Assembly (NCBI RefSeq): GCF_026340675.1
Contig: NZ_JAPEOX010000001.1
Span: 4,030,001 to 4,094,000, forward strand
Direction of reading: 5' to 3'
Length of the DNA: 64,000 bases
Source of the DNA: Streptomyces sp. NBC_01264
Lineage (GTDB): Bacteria > Actinomycetota > Actinomycetes > Streptomycetales > Streptomycetaceae
A program made the position numbers and the translations under genes. Below, one piece after another: positions 34,569-43,842 of this stretch (position 1 is its first letter; each line of letters starts with the position of its first letter). The notes under the pieces are model-generated. The model did not search any database. It was not told the origin of the DNA and saw only the letters and a list, made by a program, of their open reading frames with translations.

Positions 34569-35651
34569 TCAGGCGTCGGAGGAGAACCGGATCGCCGCGT
34601 CGGGCAGCCGCGCCCCGCACCAGACCCGGGCGCCGGCGCGGAGCTCGTTGTCGGCCCCCACTTCGGCTCCGTCACCGATGACGGCGGCGTCCAGTACGGT
34701 CCGCGCGCCCACCGAGGCGCCGGCGCCGATCAGACTGGCGGACACCTGCGCGTCGGGCCCGACGACCGCGTCCGCCAGCACGATGGAGCCCTGGACGACG
34801 GCGCCGGCCTCGATGCGGGCTCCGGCGCCCACGACGGTGCCCCCCGACAGCTTGGCCCCGGCCGCCACGTGGGCTCCGGGCAGCACGAGGGACTCGCCGC
34901 GGCGTCCGGGGACGGCCGGGGAGGGGACGACGCCGCGGACCAGGTCGGCGGAGGCCTGGATGATCGCCTCCGGCTTGCCGAGGTCCATCCAGTACGTGTT
35001 CTCGGTGACCCCGTGCAGGGTGGCGCCGGAGGCGAGCAGCCCGGGGAAGGTCTCGCGCTCCACGGAGACGGACCGCCCGGCGGGGATGGTGTCGATCACG
35101 CTGCGCCGGAAGACGTAGCAGCCGGCGTTGATCTGGTCGGTGATGATCTCCTCGGGTGTCTGCGGCTTCTCCGTGAAGGCCAGCACCCGCCCGTGGGCGT
35201 CGGTGGGGACCAGGCCGAAGGCGCGCGGGTCGTCGACCCGGACCAGGTGCAGGGAGACGTCGGCGTCGGCCGCCTTGTGCGATTCGACGAGCCCGGCGAT
35301 GTCCAGGCCGGTGAGGATGTCCCCGTTGAAGACGAGCACGGAGGAGTCCGGACCGCCGGTGAGCAGCCGCGCCGCGTTGCGGATCGCGCCGCCGGTGCCG
35401 AGGGGCTCGTCCTCGACCACGTACTCCAGGTGGACCCCGAAGTCGGATCCGTCCCCGAAGTAGGGCTCGAAGACCTCGGCGAGGTAGCAGGTGGCCATCA
35501 CGATGTGCGTGACGCCTGCGGCGGCGGCGCGGGCTATCTGGTGGGCGAGGAAGGGAACGCCTGCCGTGTGCACCATCGGCTTCGGCGTGTTCACCGTGAC
35601 GGGGCGCAGCCGCGTCCCCTGTCCGCCGACCAGCAGGATCGCTTCCGTCAT
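34569..35651 (-). CDS. manC: mannose-1-phosphate guanylyltransferase / NDP-sugar synthase
   Basis: Makes GDP-mannose from mannose-1-phosphate and GTP. 360 residues: nucleotidyltransferase domain (AILLVGGQGTRLRPVT, with the pyrophosphorylase GGxGTRLxP loop, then FNGDILTG and FTEKP) and a C-terminal left-handed beta-helix of hexapeptide repeats (SLIGAGASVGARTVLDAAVI). ATG at 35651 with GGGGAG upstream. The nucleotide specificity is inferred from similarity to actinobacterial ManC and from manA and manB in the same window; another NDP-sugar is possible. Confidence 0.85.
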   Translation of the reverse strand: MTEAILLVGGQGTRLRPVTVNTPKPMVHTAGVPFLAHQIARAAAAGVTHIVMATCYLAEVFEPYFGDGSDFGVHLEYVVEDEPLGTGGAIRNAARLLTGGPDSSVLVFNGDILTGLDIAGLVESHKAADADVSLHLVRVDDPRAFGLVPTDAHGRVLAFTEKPQTPEEIITDQINAGCYVFRRSVIDTIPAGRSVSVERETFPGLLASGATLHGVTENTYWMDLGKPEAIIQASADLVRGVVPSPAVPGRRGESLVLPGAHVAAGAKLSGGTVVGAGARIEAGAVVQGSIVLADAVVGPDAQVSASLIGAGASVGARTVLDAAVIGDGAEVGADNELRAGARVWCGARLPDAAIRFSSDA

Positions 35652-35784
35652 GTGCGTTCTCCCCAACCGGTTCCGGCGTACGAAGGTCCAAATTTAGCCC
35701 ATCCGGGGGGTCCCCAGGGAGCTGGTGCCCGATGTGCGGGGCAGGGTGCGCCGCTGCTCAGGGCGGTCGGAGCGGTCACGGCGC

Positions 35785-36435
35785 TCAGCAGGCGAAGGGG
35801 TTGGCGTGGCCGGGGAGCTGCTGGCCGGGGCGCAGGAATCGCTGCGCTCCGTGCTCGTCCCGCACCTGGAGGTACCCGGCGTCCTGCAGCCGCTGTGCGA
35901 TCCGGCTCCGGCGGACGGCGCCGAGCCGGAAGGCGCCGACCAGGAAGGCCGTGAGGAGGCCGCCGACAGCCAGCGCGAGGACCGGCTCTCCGACGACCAG
36001 CATGAGGAGGACGACGAACGCGCAGGATCCGTACGCGGTCATCTGCTGGCGCTTGTCCGCCGCGGCGGCCAGGGTGTCGAACAGGATCCGGTCCTTCATC
36101 AGGGCGACGGCCCCGGCCGCTTCGGGCAGGGCCTTGAGCGTGCCCTGCCGCATCCCCGGTACCGTCCCGCCGTTGCCGGCCTGCGGGTGGGCGGTGATGA
36201 CGGCCGCCTCGCGGGCCCTGGCCTCGGGGCGCGGGTCCCGGTACATCCGGACCAGGACGTTCGCCTTCTTGTGCCCGGTGCGCAGCGCTTCGTAGTACTC
36301 GAAGCCGTAGCTCTCGGCGATGTGGGCCAGGGAGGCCCCCCGCGCGGTCCCGATGGACCCGTCGGAGCCGATCTCCACGACGTCCTGCCGGGCGATCTGC
36401 TTCAGCAGTCCCGCTATGTCACGTTCTACGAACAC
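35785..36435 (-). CDS. hypothetical membrane protein
   Basis: Protein of 216 residues I do not recognise. The N-terminal ~125 residues are soluble with a mix of charge (FVERDIAGLLKQIARQDVVE). Two adjacent hydrophobic helices (QQMTAYGSCAFVVLLMLVVG and PVLALAVGGLLTAFLVGAF) lie at about residues 133-175, followed by a basic tail ending HANPFAC. I choose the GTG at 36435; GGGGAA precedes it, although the frame is open to 36537. It lies between the divergent-facing acyl-CoA dehydrogenase and manC promoter regions, on the minus strand. Confidence 0.7.
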   Translation of the reverse strand: MFVERDIAGLLKQIARQDVVEIGSDGSIGTARGASLAHIAESYGFEYYEALRTGHKKANVLVRMYRDPRPEARAREAAVITAHPQAGNGGTVPGMRQGTLKALPEAAGAVALMKDRILFDTLAAAADKRQQMTAYGSCAFVVLLMLVVGEPVLALAVGGLLTAFLVGAFRLGAVRRSRIAQRLQDAGYLQVRDEHGAQRFLRPGQQLPGHANPFAC

Positions 36436-36578
36436 GCTCGTTCCCCGCCCCGAATCCCGTACCGAATCCCGTACCGACGACCGGTCGGGCGCACAGCCTA
36501 ACCACGCCTTACGGGGCACCGGTGTCGCCCCCGACATATGCCGGGGGCGACACGGGTTCAGGCGGGCCGGGAGCCCGC

Positions 36579-37751
36579 CTACGGCAGGTTGCGGGCCATG
36601 ACGATGCGCTGGACCTGGTTGGTGCCCTCGTAGATCTGGGTGATCTTCGCGTCGCGCATCATGCGCTCCACCGGGTAGTCACGGGTGTAGCCGTAACCGC
36701 CGAGGAGCTGGACCGCGTCCGTGGTGACCTCCATGGCCACGTCGGAGGCGAAGCACTTGGCCGCGGCGCCGAAGAAGGTGAGGTCCTCGTGCGGGCCGCC
36801 GCCGGAGACGCGCTCCGAGCGGGCCGCGGCCGAGTAGGTCAGCTGGCGGGCGGCCTCGATCTTCATGGCCATGTCCGCGAGCATGAACTGCACGCCCTGG
36901 AAGTCGCCGATCGGCTTGCCGAACTGCTTGCGCTCCTGGACGTAGCCCTTGGCGTAGTCCAGGGCGCCCTGGGCGATGCCCAGCGCCTGCGCGGCGATGG
37001 TGATGCGGGTGTGGTCGAGGGTCTTCATCGCGGTGGCGAATCCGGTGCCCTCGGCGCCGATCATGCGGTCGGCCGGGATCCGGACGTTGTCGAGGTAGAC
37101 CTCGCGCGTCGGGGAGCCCTTGATGCCGAGCTTCTTCTCCGGGGCGCCGAAGGAGACTCCCTCGTCGGACTTCTCGACCACGAAGGCGGAGATGCCCTTG
37201 GAGCGCTTCTCCGGGTCGGTGACGGCCATGACCGTGTAGTACTCGGAGACGCCGGCGTTGGTGATCCAGCGCTTGACGCCGTTCAGGACCCAGAAGTCGC
37301 CGTCACGCACGGCGCGGGTCTTCATGCCGGCCGCGTCGGAGCCCGCGTCGGGCTCGGAGAGGGCGTACGAGAACATCGCGTCGCCCTTGGCCAGCGGGCC
37401 GAGGTACTTGGCCTTGAGCTCTTCGGAGCCGGAGAGGATCACCGGGAGCGAGCCGAGCTTGTTGACCGCCGGGATGAGGGAGGAGGACGCGCAGACGCGG
37501 GCCACCTCCTCGATCACGATCACGGTGGCCAGGGCGTCGGCGCCCGCGCCGCCGTAGGTCTCGGGCACGTGGACGGCGTGCAGGTCGCTGGCGACGAGGG
37601 CGTCCAGGGCCTCCTGCGGGAAGCGGGACTCCTCGTCGACCGCGGCGGCGAAGGGCATGATCTTCGCCTCGGCGAGCGCGCGGACGGACTCGCGGAGCAT
37701 GTCGTGCTCCTCGGCCGGGCGGTACAGGTCGAAGTCGGCAGAACCCGCCAA
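36579..37751 (-). CDS. acyl-CoA dehydrogenase
   Basis: FAD enzyme of 390 residues that oxidises acyl-CoA to enoyl-CoA. Substrate and flavin motifs are visible: FSYALSEPDAGSDAAGMKTR, WVLNGVKRWITNAG, TTDAVQLLGGYGYTRDYPVE and the catalytic Glu in IYEGTNQVQR near the C-terminus. The start is TTG at 37751 with GGGGAG 9 nt upstream. Upstream are two near-identical 10-mers (37781-37800). A homologue lies near purE-purK in M. tuberculosis as I recall. Confidence 0.92.
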   Translation of the reverse strand: MAGSADFDLYRPAEEHDMLRESVRALAEAKIMPFAAAVDEESRFPQEALDALVASDLHAVHVPETYGGAGADALATVIVIEEVARVCASSSLIPAVNKLGSLPVILSGSEELKAKYLGPLAKGDAMFSYALSEPDAGSDAAGMKTRAVRDGDFWVLNGVKRWITNAGVSEYYTVMAVTDPEKRSKGISAFVVEKSDEGVSFGAPEKKLGIKGSPTREVYLDNVRIPADRMIGAEGTGFATAMKTLDHTRITIAAQALGIAQGALDYAKGYVQERKQFGKPIGDFQGVQFMLADMAMKIEAARQLTYSAAARSERVSGGGPHEDLTFFGAAAKCFASDVAMEVTTDAVQLLGGYGYTRDYPVERMMRDAKITQIYEGTNQVQRIVMARNLP

Positions 37752-37780
37752 GATCTCTCACTCCCCAGGTGGTGCGTGGT

Positions 37781-37800
37781 GTTAACTACCGTTAAGTAGC
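37781..37800. promoter_or_regulatory. tandem near-repeat before acyl-CoA dehydrogenase
   Basis: GTTAACTACC followed directly by GTTAAGTAGC (8 of 10 identical), AT-rich against the background, 30-49 nt upstream of the TTG start. It may contain the promoter or a regulator site. Confidence 0.4.
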
Positions 37801-38002
37801 CCCAGCTTAGTGTCCGCCCGCCGACCGCGACACGGCCGTCCCACGTGAGTTGCGTGACAGCCGGCCCGGTGCGGGCACCGGACGGGCGGCTACGGTGTGG
37901 CCACCGGGTGGCGGACGGGTGACGGACGCCGGAATGCATCCCCGGCCACCGGCCCGACTATGCTCGGTTGCCGCGAACGGCCCAGCACCTCCAGGAGCAC
38001 TC

Positions 38003-39358
38003 ATGGCCCCCCTCAAGATCACTGTGATCGGCACCGGATACCTCGGCGCCACGCACGCCGCGGCAATGGCGGAGCTGGGGTTCGAGGTGCTCGGACTGGA
38101 CGTGGTGCCGGAGAAGATCGCCATGCTCGCCGCCGGCCGCGTCCCCATGTACGAGCCGGGACTGGAGGAGTTGCTCGCCACCCACGTGGCCGGGCTGCCC
38201 GGGTCCACGGGCCGGCTGCGCTTCACCACCTCCTACGAGGAGCTCGGCGCCTTCGACGCCGACGTGCACTTCGTCTGCGTGAACACCCCGCAGAAGCACA
38301 ACGAGTACGCCTGCGACATGAGCTACGTCGACGCGGTCGTGGAATCGCTCGCCCCGCACCTGACCCGGCCCGCCCTGGTCGTCGGCAAGTCCACCGTGCC
38401 CGTCGGCTCCGCCGAGCGCCTCGCCGCCAAGCTGACCGCGCTCGCCCCGGCCGGCGAGGAGGTCGAGCTCGCCTGGAACCCGGAGTTCCTGCGCGAGGGC
38501 TTCGCCGTCCAGGACACCCTGCACCCGGACCGGATCGTCATCGGGATCGACGGCGAACGCGGCGAGCGTGCCGAGAAGCTCCTGCGGGAGGTCTACGCGA
38601 CCCCCGTGGGCGAGGGCACCCCGGTGGTCGTCACCGACTTCCCCACCGCCGAACTCGTCAAGACCGCCGCCAACTCCTTCCTCGCCACGAAGATCTCCTT
38701 CATCAACGCCATGGCCGAGGTCTGCGAGGCCGCCGGCGGCGACGTGGCGAAGCTGGCCGAGGCCATCGGCCACGACGAGCGCATCGGGAAGAAGTTCCTG
38801 CGCGCCGGCATCGGTTTCGGCGGCGGCTGCCTGCCCAAGGACATCCGCGCGTTCATGGCGCGGGCCGGCGAGCTCGGCGCCGACCAGGCCCTGACCTTCC
38901 TGCGCGAGGTCGACTCCATCAACATGCGCCGCCGCGGCCACATGGTCGAGCTGGCCCGCGACGCCGTCGGCGGCTCCTTCCTCGGCAAGCGGGTCGCCGT
39001 CCTGGGCGCCACCTTCAAGCCGGACTCCGACGACGTCCGCGACTCCCCCGCCCTGAACGTGGCCGGCCAGATCCACCTCCAGGGCGGCCAGGTCACCGTC
39101 TACGACCCCAAGGGCATGGACAACGCCCGCCGGGTCTTCCCCACCCTCGGGTACGCCGACACCGCCCTGGACGCCGCCCGCGGCGCCGAGGTGGTCCTGC
39201 ACCTCACCGAATGGCGGGAGTTCCGCGACCTGGACCCCGCCGCCCTCGGCGAGGTCGTCACCGACCGGCTCGTCCTCGACGGCCGCAACGCCCTCGACCC
39301 CGCGCTGTGGCGCGCGGCCGGCTGGACCTACCGCGCGATGGGCCGTCCCCGCGCCTGA
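38003..39358 (+). CDS. UDP-glucose 6-dehydrogenase
   Basis: Oxidises UDP-glucose to UDP-glucuronate with two NAD+. 451 residues. Rossmann start ITVIGTGYLGATHAA, the substrate-binding ELVKTAANSFLATKIS and the catalytic Cys C276 in FGGGCLPKD are intact; VLGATFKPDSDDVRDSPAL starts the C-terminal domain. ATG at 38003 with AGGAG 5 nt upstream. UDP-glucuronate could feed acidic wall polysaccharide, fitting the glycan-rich neighbourhood. Some members use GDP-mannose instead; the first is more likely. Confidence 0.9.
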   Translation: MAPLKITVIGTGYLGATHAAAMAELGFEVLGLDVVPEKIAMLAAGRVPMYEPGLEELLATHVAGLPGSTGRLRFTTSYEELGAFDADVHFVCVNTPQKHNEYACDMSYVDAVVESLAPHLTRPALVVGKSTVPVGSAERLAAKLTALAPAGEEVELAWNPEFLREGFAVQDTLHPDRIVIGIDGERGERAEKLLREVYATPVGEGTPVVVTDFPTAELVKTAANSFLATKISFINAMAEVCEAAGGDVAKLAEAIGHDERIGKKFLRAGIGFGGGCLPKDIRAFMARAGELGADQALTFLREVDSINMRRRGHMVELARDAVGGSFLGKRVAVLGATFKPDSDDVRDSPALNVAGQIHLQGGQVTVYDPKGMDNARRVFPTLGYADTALDAARGAEVVLHLTEWREFRDLDPAALGEVVTDRLVLDGRNALDPALWRAAGWTYRAMGRPRA

Positions 39359-39484
39359 CGCGGCGTCGGCCCGGTGCGGGCCTTGATCCGCTTCGTTGCG
39401 GAACGAGTGGTTTCACATCTCGTCACCGGATCGTTGGCGTGACCAGCCGGGGCCGCGCGCAACGGATCGCTAGACTCACGCCCG

Positions 39485-40807
39485 ATGACCAGTACGAGCA
39501 CGACCATCGACTCCGCACTCCGGGGGCACGCCGGCCGCCTGGCCATGGCGGGCTTCTGGCTGGCCACCCGGACCCTGATGGTGGTCCTTCTGGTGGTGAA
39601 CCTGCAGGGCACCTCATCGGTCCGCGTGGAGATCACCCAGACCTACAACAACTGGTACAACGTCCTCGTCACGGGGACGATGCCGCACGGCGACGTCATG
39701 TGGCAGTACCCGCCGGCCGCGGCCGCGATCTTCCTGTCACCCGACCTGCTCCCCTTCTTCAGCTACTTCGAGGCCTTCGTCGCCCTGACGGTGATCTGCG
39801 ACGCGCTGATCACCGTCGGCCTGGTCCGCGCCGCCCGCCGCGCCGACGGCAGCCTGGCCGGCGCCGTGCTGTGGCTGACCACGCTGCCGCTGATGCTGTC
39901 GCTGCCCTTCGCCCGCTACGACCTGCAGGTCACCCTGCTCGCCGTCGGGTCACTGCTGTGCCTGCGCTTCCGCCGCAAGCTCGGCGGGGTCCTGGCCGGA
40001 GTCGGCGCCCTGGTCAAGGTCTGGCCCCTGCTCACGCTGATCGGCACCCCGCGCGGCCGCACCACCCGCGACGCCGTCCTGTCGGCCGTGGCCGCCGGGG
40101 CCGTCCTGCTCGCCGTGCTCGCGCTGTTCTTCCGCGACACCCTCGGCTTCCTGGACAACCAGGGCAACCGCGGCATCCAGGTCGAGTCCCTCGGCGGCTC
40201 GGCCCTGATGTTCGGCAAGCTCGTCGGCGCCTGGTCCGGGACGTCCGAAGTCCGCTACGGGGCCTACGAGTACGTCGGCCCGTACGTCTCCAGCGTCGCC
40301 CTGATCTCCGTCGGCCTCACGGTCGTCGGGTTCGCGTGGCTGCTGCTGTGGCGGGTGAAGGCGCGGCGCTGGACGACCGCGACCCCGCTGGACGCCGCGC
40401 TCTGCGCGATCCTCGTCTTCACCATCACCAGCCGCGTGCTCAGCCCGCAGTACCTGATGTGGCTGGTCGGCCTCGTGGCCGTCTGCCTGACCTGCAAGCA
40501 CACCACGCAGCGGCCGGTGGCCTGGCTGATCGTGGCCGCGACCGCGGTCACCACGGCGATCTACCCGCTGACCTACGTCTCGGAGATCCTCGCGGGCACC
40601 GGCCTCGGCACGTTCCTCCTGGTGCTCCGCAACGGCCTGCTGGGCTGGGCGGCCGTCCTGTCCTGCGTGCGCCTGTGGCGGGCGAGCGTGAGCCCCGTCC
40701 CCGTCCCCGAAACGGGGTCCGGGTCCGGATCCGGTACGAGCAGCGGTGCCGGGGCCTCGGCGGCCCCGGCACCCCAGGCGGGCTCCGGCGTACCGGCCCG
40801 CGTCTGA
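39485..40807 (+). CDS. GT87-type membrane glycosyltransferase
   Basis: Polytopic membrane protein of 440 residues with about ten helices, resembling DUF2029/GT87 polyprenyl-phosphate-mannose transferases (such as mycobacterial PimE and the arabinomannan enzymes). The early periplasmic loop has DVMWQYPPAAAAIF, with the Asp-Tyr-Pro-Pro surroundings typical of the family, and FARYDLQVTLLAVGSL follows. The tail is Ser/Gly/Pro-rich. It may add a sugar outside the membrane. It is 126 nt after the UDP-glucose dehydrogenase and ends only 7 nt before a convergent stop. Confidence 0.78.
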   Translation: MTSTSTTIDSALRGHAGRLAMAGFWLATRTLMVVLLVVNLQGTSSVRVEITQTYNNWYNVLVTGTMPHGDVMWQYPPAAAAIFLSPDLLPFFSYFEAFVALTVICDALITVGLVRAARRADGSLAGAVLWLTTLPLMLSLPFARYDLQVTLLAVGSLLCLRFRRKLGGVLAGVGALVKVWPLLTLIGTPRGRTTRDAVLSAVAAGAVLLAVLALFFRDTLGFLDNQGNRGIQVESLGGSALMFGKLVGAWSGTSEVRYGAYEYVGPYVSSVALISVGLTVVGFAWLLLWRVKARRWTTATPLDAALCAILVFTITSRVLSPQYLMWLVGLVAVCLTCKHTTQRPVAWLIVAATAVTTAIYPLTYVSEILAGTGLGTFLLVLRNGLLGWAAVLSCVRLWRASVSPVPVPETGSGSGSGTSSGAGASAAPAPQAGSGVPARV

Positions 40808-40814
40808 CGACAGC

Positions 40815-41891
40815 TCAGGAAGTCCTACGGTGCTGCGCCGCGCGGGCGGTGAACTCCGCGTCGCGCACCACCCGCTGGGCGTTGCCCCAGGTGAGCAGCG
40901 CCAGGTCGGTCTCCGGCCAGCCCCGCTCCAGCAGTTCCGCGATCAGCCGCGGATAGCCCGAGGGGTCCGCCAGTCCGGCCGGCCGGGGGCTGCCCGGCTC
41001 GGCGCCGAAGCCGGCGCCCAGGCCCACGCAGTGGGGGCCCGCGACGGCCCGTACGTGCTCCACGTGGTCCGCGACCGCGTGCAGGGAGTCCCCGGTCAGT
41101 GCGGTGTCGAAGCTGACCATCGCCAGGCCGTTCGCCGCGCGCAGCGCGAGCAGCACCTCGTCGGTCACGTTGTCCGGGTGCGGGTTGAGGGCGGCCGCCC
41201 CGGTGTGCGAGACGATCACCGGCGCCTTGGAGGCCGCGGCGAGCTGACAGGCCGGTGCGGGCCGGCAGCCCCTGAGGTCCAGCAGCATCGCCAGCAGGTT
41301 CATCTCCTTGACCACCTCGTGGCCGAAGGCGGTCAGCCCCTCCATCGCCCACGGGGCCCCGGCGGGCGCGAGGATCCGTACGCCCAGCGCGTGGAAGGCG
41401 CGCAGCGCGCCCAGCGAGTCCGTCAGGGTGCGGCCGGGCACGGGGCCGAGGAAGGAGGCGATGCGGCCCCGGTTGCGGGCGTCCGCCAGGTCGTCGGCGC
41501 TCAGCGCGAGGCAGAGGCTGTCGGGGTACCGGCGCATCAGGGCCAGTGCCCCGTCGATCTGTTCGAGGGTGTCGGACACCACCTGGTCGGTGGCCGCGGC
41601 CTCGCGGGGCAGGAGCAGCGACCAGAACTGCGCCCCCACTCCCCCGGCGCGCAGCCGCGGGATGTCGGTGTCGACGCCCGTGTCCGAGGTCTCGATGTCG
41701 TGGTACGGACTCGTCCGCAGGGTCCAGACGAGGGTGTTGCAGCCATCCGCTACGGGATGGACGCTGAGCAGTGCGGCGGCCCGGTCCAGGGCGCCCGGGA
41801 GCAACGTGCCGGTGGGATCCTCGGCTCCTAGGGAGCCGGGGCCCACGGGGGTCACCGGGTTCGTGTGCGGTTCGTCCTGCAGGTCGGCCAT
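40815..41891 (-). CDS. dipeptidase-family protein lacking metal ligands (pseudoenzyme)
   Basis: Protein of 358 residues clearly homologous to the M19 membrane dipeptidase encoded next to it (shared [31 protein letters not shown] and TWGNAQRVVRDAE). Nearly all zinc and substrate residues are changed: the HND motif is C51-N52-T53, the Glu of GAEGGHS is in GPVPGRT, DLSH is DLRG, THND is AGAP, and GGDYDG is GAGFGA; only H229 in VSHTG remains. It is full length with no frameshift, so it seems maintained without catalysis. ATG at 41891. It lies 206 nt downstream of the active dipeptidase, same strand. Confidence 0.85.
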   Translation of the reverse strand: MADLQDEPHTNPVTPVGPGSLGAEDPTGTLLPGALDRAAALLSVHPVADGCNTLVWTLRTSPYHDIETSDTGVDTDIPRLRAGGVGAQFWSLLLPREAAATDQVVSDTLEQIDGALALMRRYPDSLCLALSADDLADARNRGRIASFLGPVPGRTLTDSLGALRAFHALGVRILAPAGAPWAMEGLTAFGHEVVKEMNLLAMLLDLRGCRPAPACQLAAASKAPVIVSHTGAAALNPHPDNVTDEVLLALRAANGLAMVSFDTALTGDSLHAVADHVEHVRAVAGPHCVGLGAGFGAEPGSPRPAGLADPSGYPRLIAELLERGWPETDLALLTWGNAQRVVRDAEFTARAAQHRRTS

Positions 41892-42097
41892 GGCGTGCGC
41901 TCCGGTCTCGGCGGCTGTGTCGTTGCGAAAAGCAGCGGGAGAGAAGCAGGGAAGATGTTGCCACCGTGACATGTGGGACGCCGGAGGCGCCCGGCGGATG
42001 TGGCGTTCGGGTGTAACCAGCGGGTGTGCGCTGGTCACGGCCCGTACGCCGGATCCGCCGGGCGGGGCCGGTCAGGAAGGTGCGGGACTCCTCGGCC

Positions 42098-43309
42098 TCA
42101 GACCGGGAGCACCGCGTTGGACGGGCCCCTGGAGGCCGACTGCTCGCGCGCCACCGCTTCGGCGTCGCGCAGCGTCCGTACCGCGTTCGACCAGGTCAGC
42201 TTGGCCAGGTCGGCCTTCGACCAGCGGCGGGCCAGCAGTTCGGCGACCAGGTTGGGGTACCCGGCCACGTCGTCGAGCCCGCTCGGGGTGAAGGCGGTGC
42301 CGTCGTAGTCCCCGCCGATGCCGATGTGGTCGACGCCGGCCACCTCGCGCATGTGATCGAGGTGGTCGGCGACCGTGGCGGCCGTGGCCACCGGGCGCGG
42401 GCGCGCCTCCTCGAAGGCCCGGTGCAGGGCCATCGCCCCGGGGGTGGTGTCGAGGTGGTGGTAGCCGTGCGCGCGCAGGTTCTCGTCGGCGGCCAGGGTC
42501 CACTCGACGGCTGCCGGGAGGATGAACTTGGGCACGAAGGTGGCCATCGCGATCCCGCCGTTGGCCGGCAGCAGCGCCAGCACGTCGTCGGGGATGTTGC
42601 GCACGTGGTCGCAGACGGCCCGGGCCGAGGAGTGCGAGAAGACCACCGGCGCGGCCGTGACCGCGAGCGCGTCGCGCATCGTGGTCGCGGCGACGTGCGA
42701 GAGGTCGACGAGCATGCCGATCCGGTTCATCTCGCGGACGACCTCGCGGCCGAAGTCGCTGAGGCCGCCGTGCCTGGGCTCGTCGGTCGCCGAATCCGCC
42801 CAGTCGATGGTGTCGTTGTGCGTGAGCGTCATGTACCGCACGCCGAGCCGGTGCAGGGCGCGCAGGGTGGCGAGCGAGTTGTTGATGGAGTGCCCGCCCT
42901 CGGCGCCCATCAGCGAGGCGATCCGGCCCCCGGCGCGCGCCGCCTCCATGTCGTCGGCCGTCAGCGCCCGCACCAGGTCGCGCGGATAACGGTCGATCAG
43001 CTGGGCGACGACGTCGATCTGCTCCAGGGTGGCGCTGACCGCGTCGTCCCCGGCGTAGTCGGAGCGCACGTAGACCGACCAGAACTGCGCGCCGACCCCT
43101 CCGGCACGCAGCCGGGGGATGTCGGTGTGCAGGTGGCCCTTCTGGTCGCGGCCGATGTCGCGCCGGTCCAGGTCGTAGCGCACGGTCTCGCGCAGGGCCC
43201 AGGGCAGGTCGTTGTGCCCGTCGACGACCGGGTGCTCGGCGAGCAGTTCGCGCGCGGCGTCCAGGTGCCGGGACGCGTCCGGGGCCCCTGCGGCGTTGCC
43301 GGGGGTCAC
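42098..43309 (-). CDS. membrane-type dipeptidase (M19), intact active site
   Basis: Binuclear zinc dipeptidase of 403 residues, similar to the characterised S. coelicolor SCO3058, which cleaves L-D dipeptides. Ligands present: H32 and D34 (DGHNDLPW), E137 (GAEGGHS), H205 (VDLSHV), H226 (FSHSSAR); H164 (LTHND), R230 and D334 (GGDYDG) bind substrate. No signal peptide is seen, so it is probably cytosolic. The GTG at 43309 overlaps the purE stop (GTGA), making it the third gene of a purK-purE operon. Confidence 0.93.
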   Translation of the reverse strand: MTPGNAAGAPDASRHLDAARELLAEHPVVDGHNDLPWALRETVRYDLDRRDIGRDQKGHLHTDIPRLRAGGVGAQFWSVYVRSDYAGDDAVSATLEQIDVVAQLIDRYPRDLVRALTADDMEAARAGGRIASLMGAEGGHSINNSLATLRALHRLGVRYMTLTHNDTIDWADSATDEPRHGGLSDFGREVVREMNRIGMLVDLSHVAATTMRDALAVTAAPVVFSHSSARAVCDHVRNIPDDVLALLPANGGIAMATFVPKFILPAAVEWTLAADENLRAHGYHHLDTTPGAMALHRAFEEARPRPVATAATVADHLDHMREVAGVDHIGIGGDYDGTAFTPSGLDDVAGYPNLVAELLARRWSKADLAKLTWSNAVRTLRDAEAVAREQSASRGPSNAVLPV

Positions 43310-43842
43310 TTGCCGAATCCGAAGGAGTCCTGGCCGGCCACCTTGGAGCGCAGCCGCTTGCCCTTCTCGGTGGCCTGGTCGTTGAGGTCCTGGAGGAAGT
43401 CGTTCATCCGGGCCCGCAGCTCCGGGTCGTGCGCGGCCAGCATCCGTACGGCGAGCAGCCCGGCGTTGCGGGCACCGGCGATCGAGACGGTGGCCACGGG
43501 GATCCCGGCGGGCATCTGGACGATCGACATCAGGGAGTCCATGCCGTCGAGGTACTTCAGCGGGACGGGCACGCCGATGACCGGCAGCGGGGTGACGGAG
43601 GCGAGCATCCCGGGCAGGTGGGCGGCGCCGCCCGCGCCCGCGATGATCGCCTTGAGGCCGCGCCCGTCGGCCCGCTCCCCGTACGCGATCATCTCGCGCG
43701 GCATCCGGTGGGCGGAGACCACGTCGACCTCGTAGGGGATCTCGAACTCGTCGAGGGCCTGGGCGGCGGCCTCCATGACGGGCCAGTCGGAGTCCGAGCC
43801 CATGACGATGCCGATGACGGGAGCTGCTGCGGAGGTGCTCAT
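43306..43842 (-). CDS. purE: N5-carboxyaminoimidazole ribonucleotide mutase
   Basis: Purine biosynthesis: converts N5-CAIR to CAIR. 178 residues; the active-site loops [25 protein letters not shown] and [11 protein letters not shown] are intact and the C-terminus extends slightly in a basic tail. ATG at 43842 overlaps the purK TGA (ATGA). Works directly after PurK. Confidence 0.96.
   Translation of the reverse strand: MSTSAAAPVIGIVMGSDSDWPVMEAAAQALDEFEIPYEVDVVSAHRMPREMIAYGERADGRGLKAIIAGAGGAAHLPGMLASVTPLPVIGVPVPLKYLDGMDSLMSIVQMPAGIPVATVSIAGARNAGLLAVRMLAAHDPELRARMNDFLQDLNDQATEKGKRLRSKVAGQDSFGFGK

Noticed and set aside
37897..40956. Open frame of 1019 codons on the plus strand
   Set aside because: Shifted frame over UDP-glucose dehydrogenase and the GT87 gene; Arg/Pro/His-rich shadow sequence.
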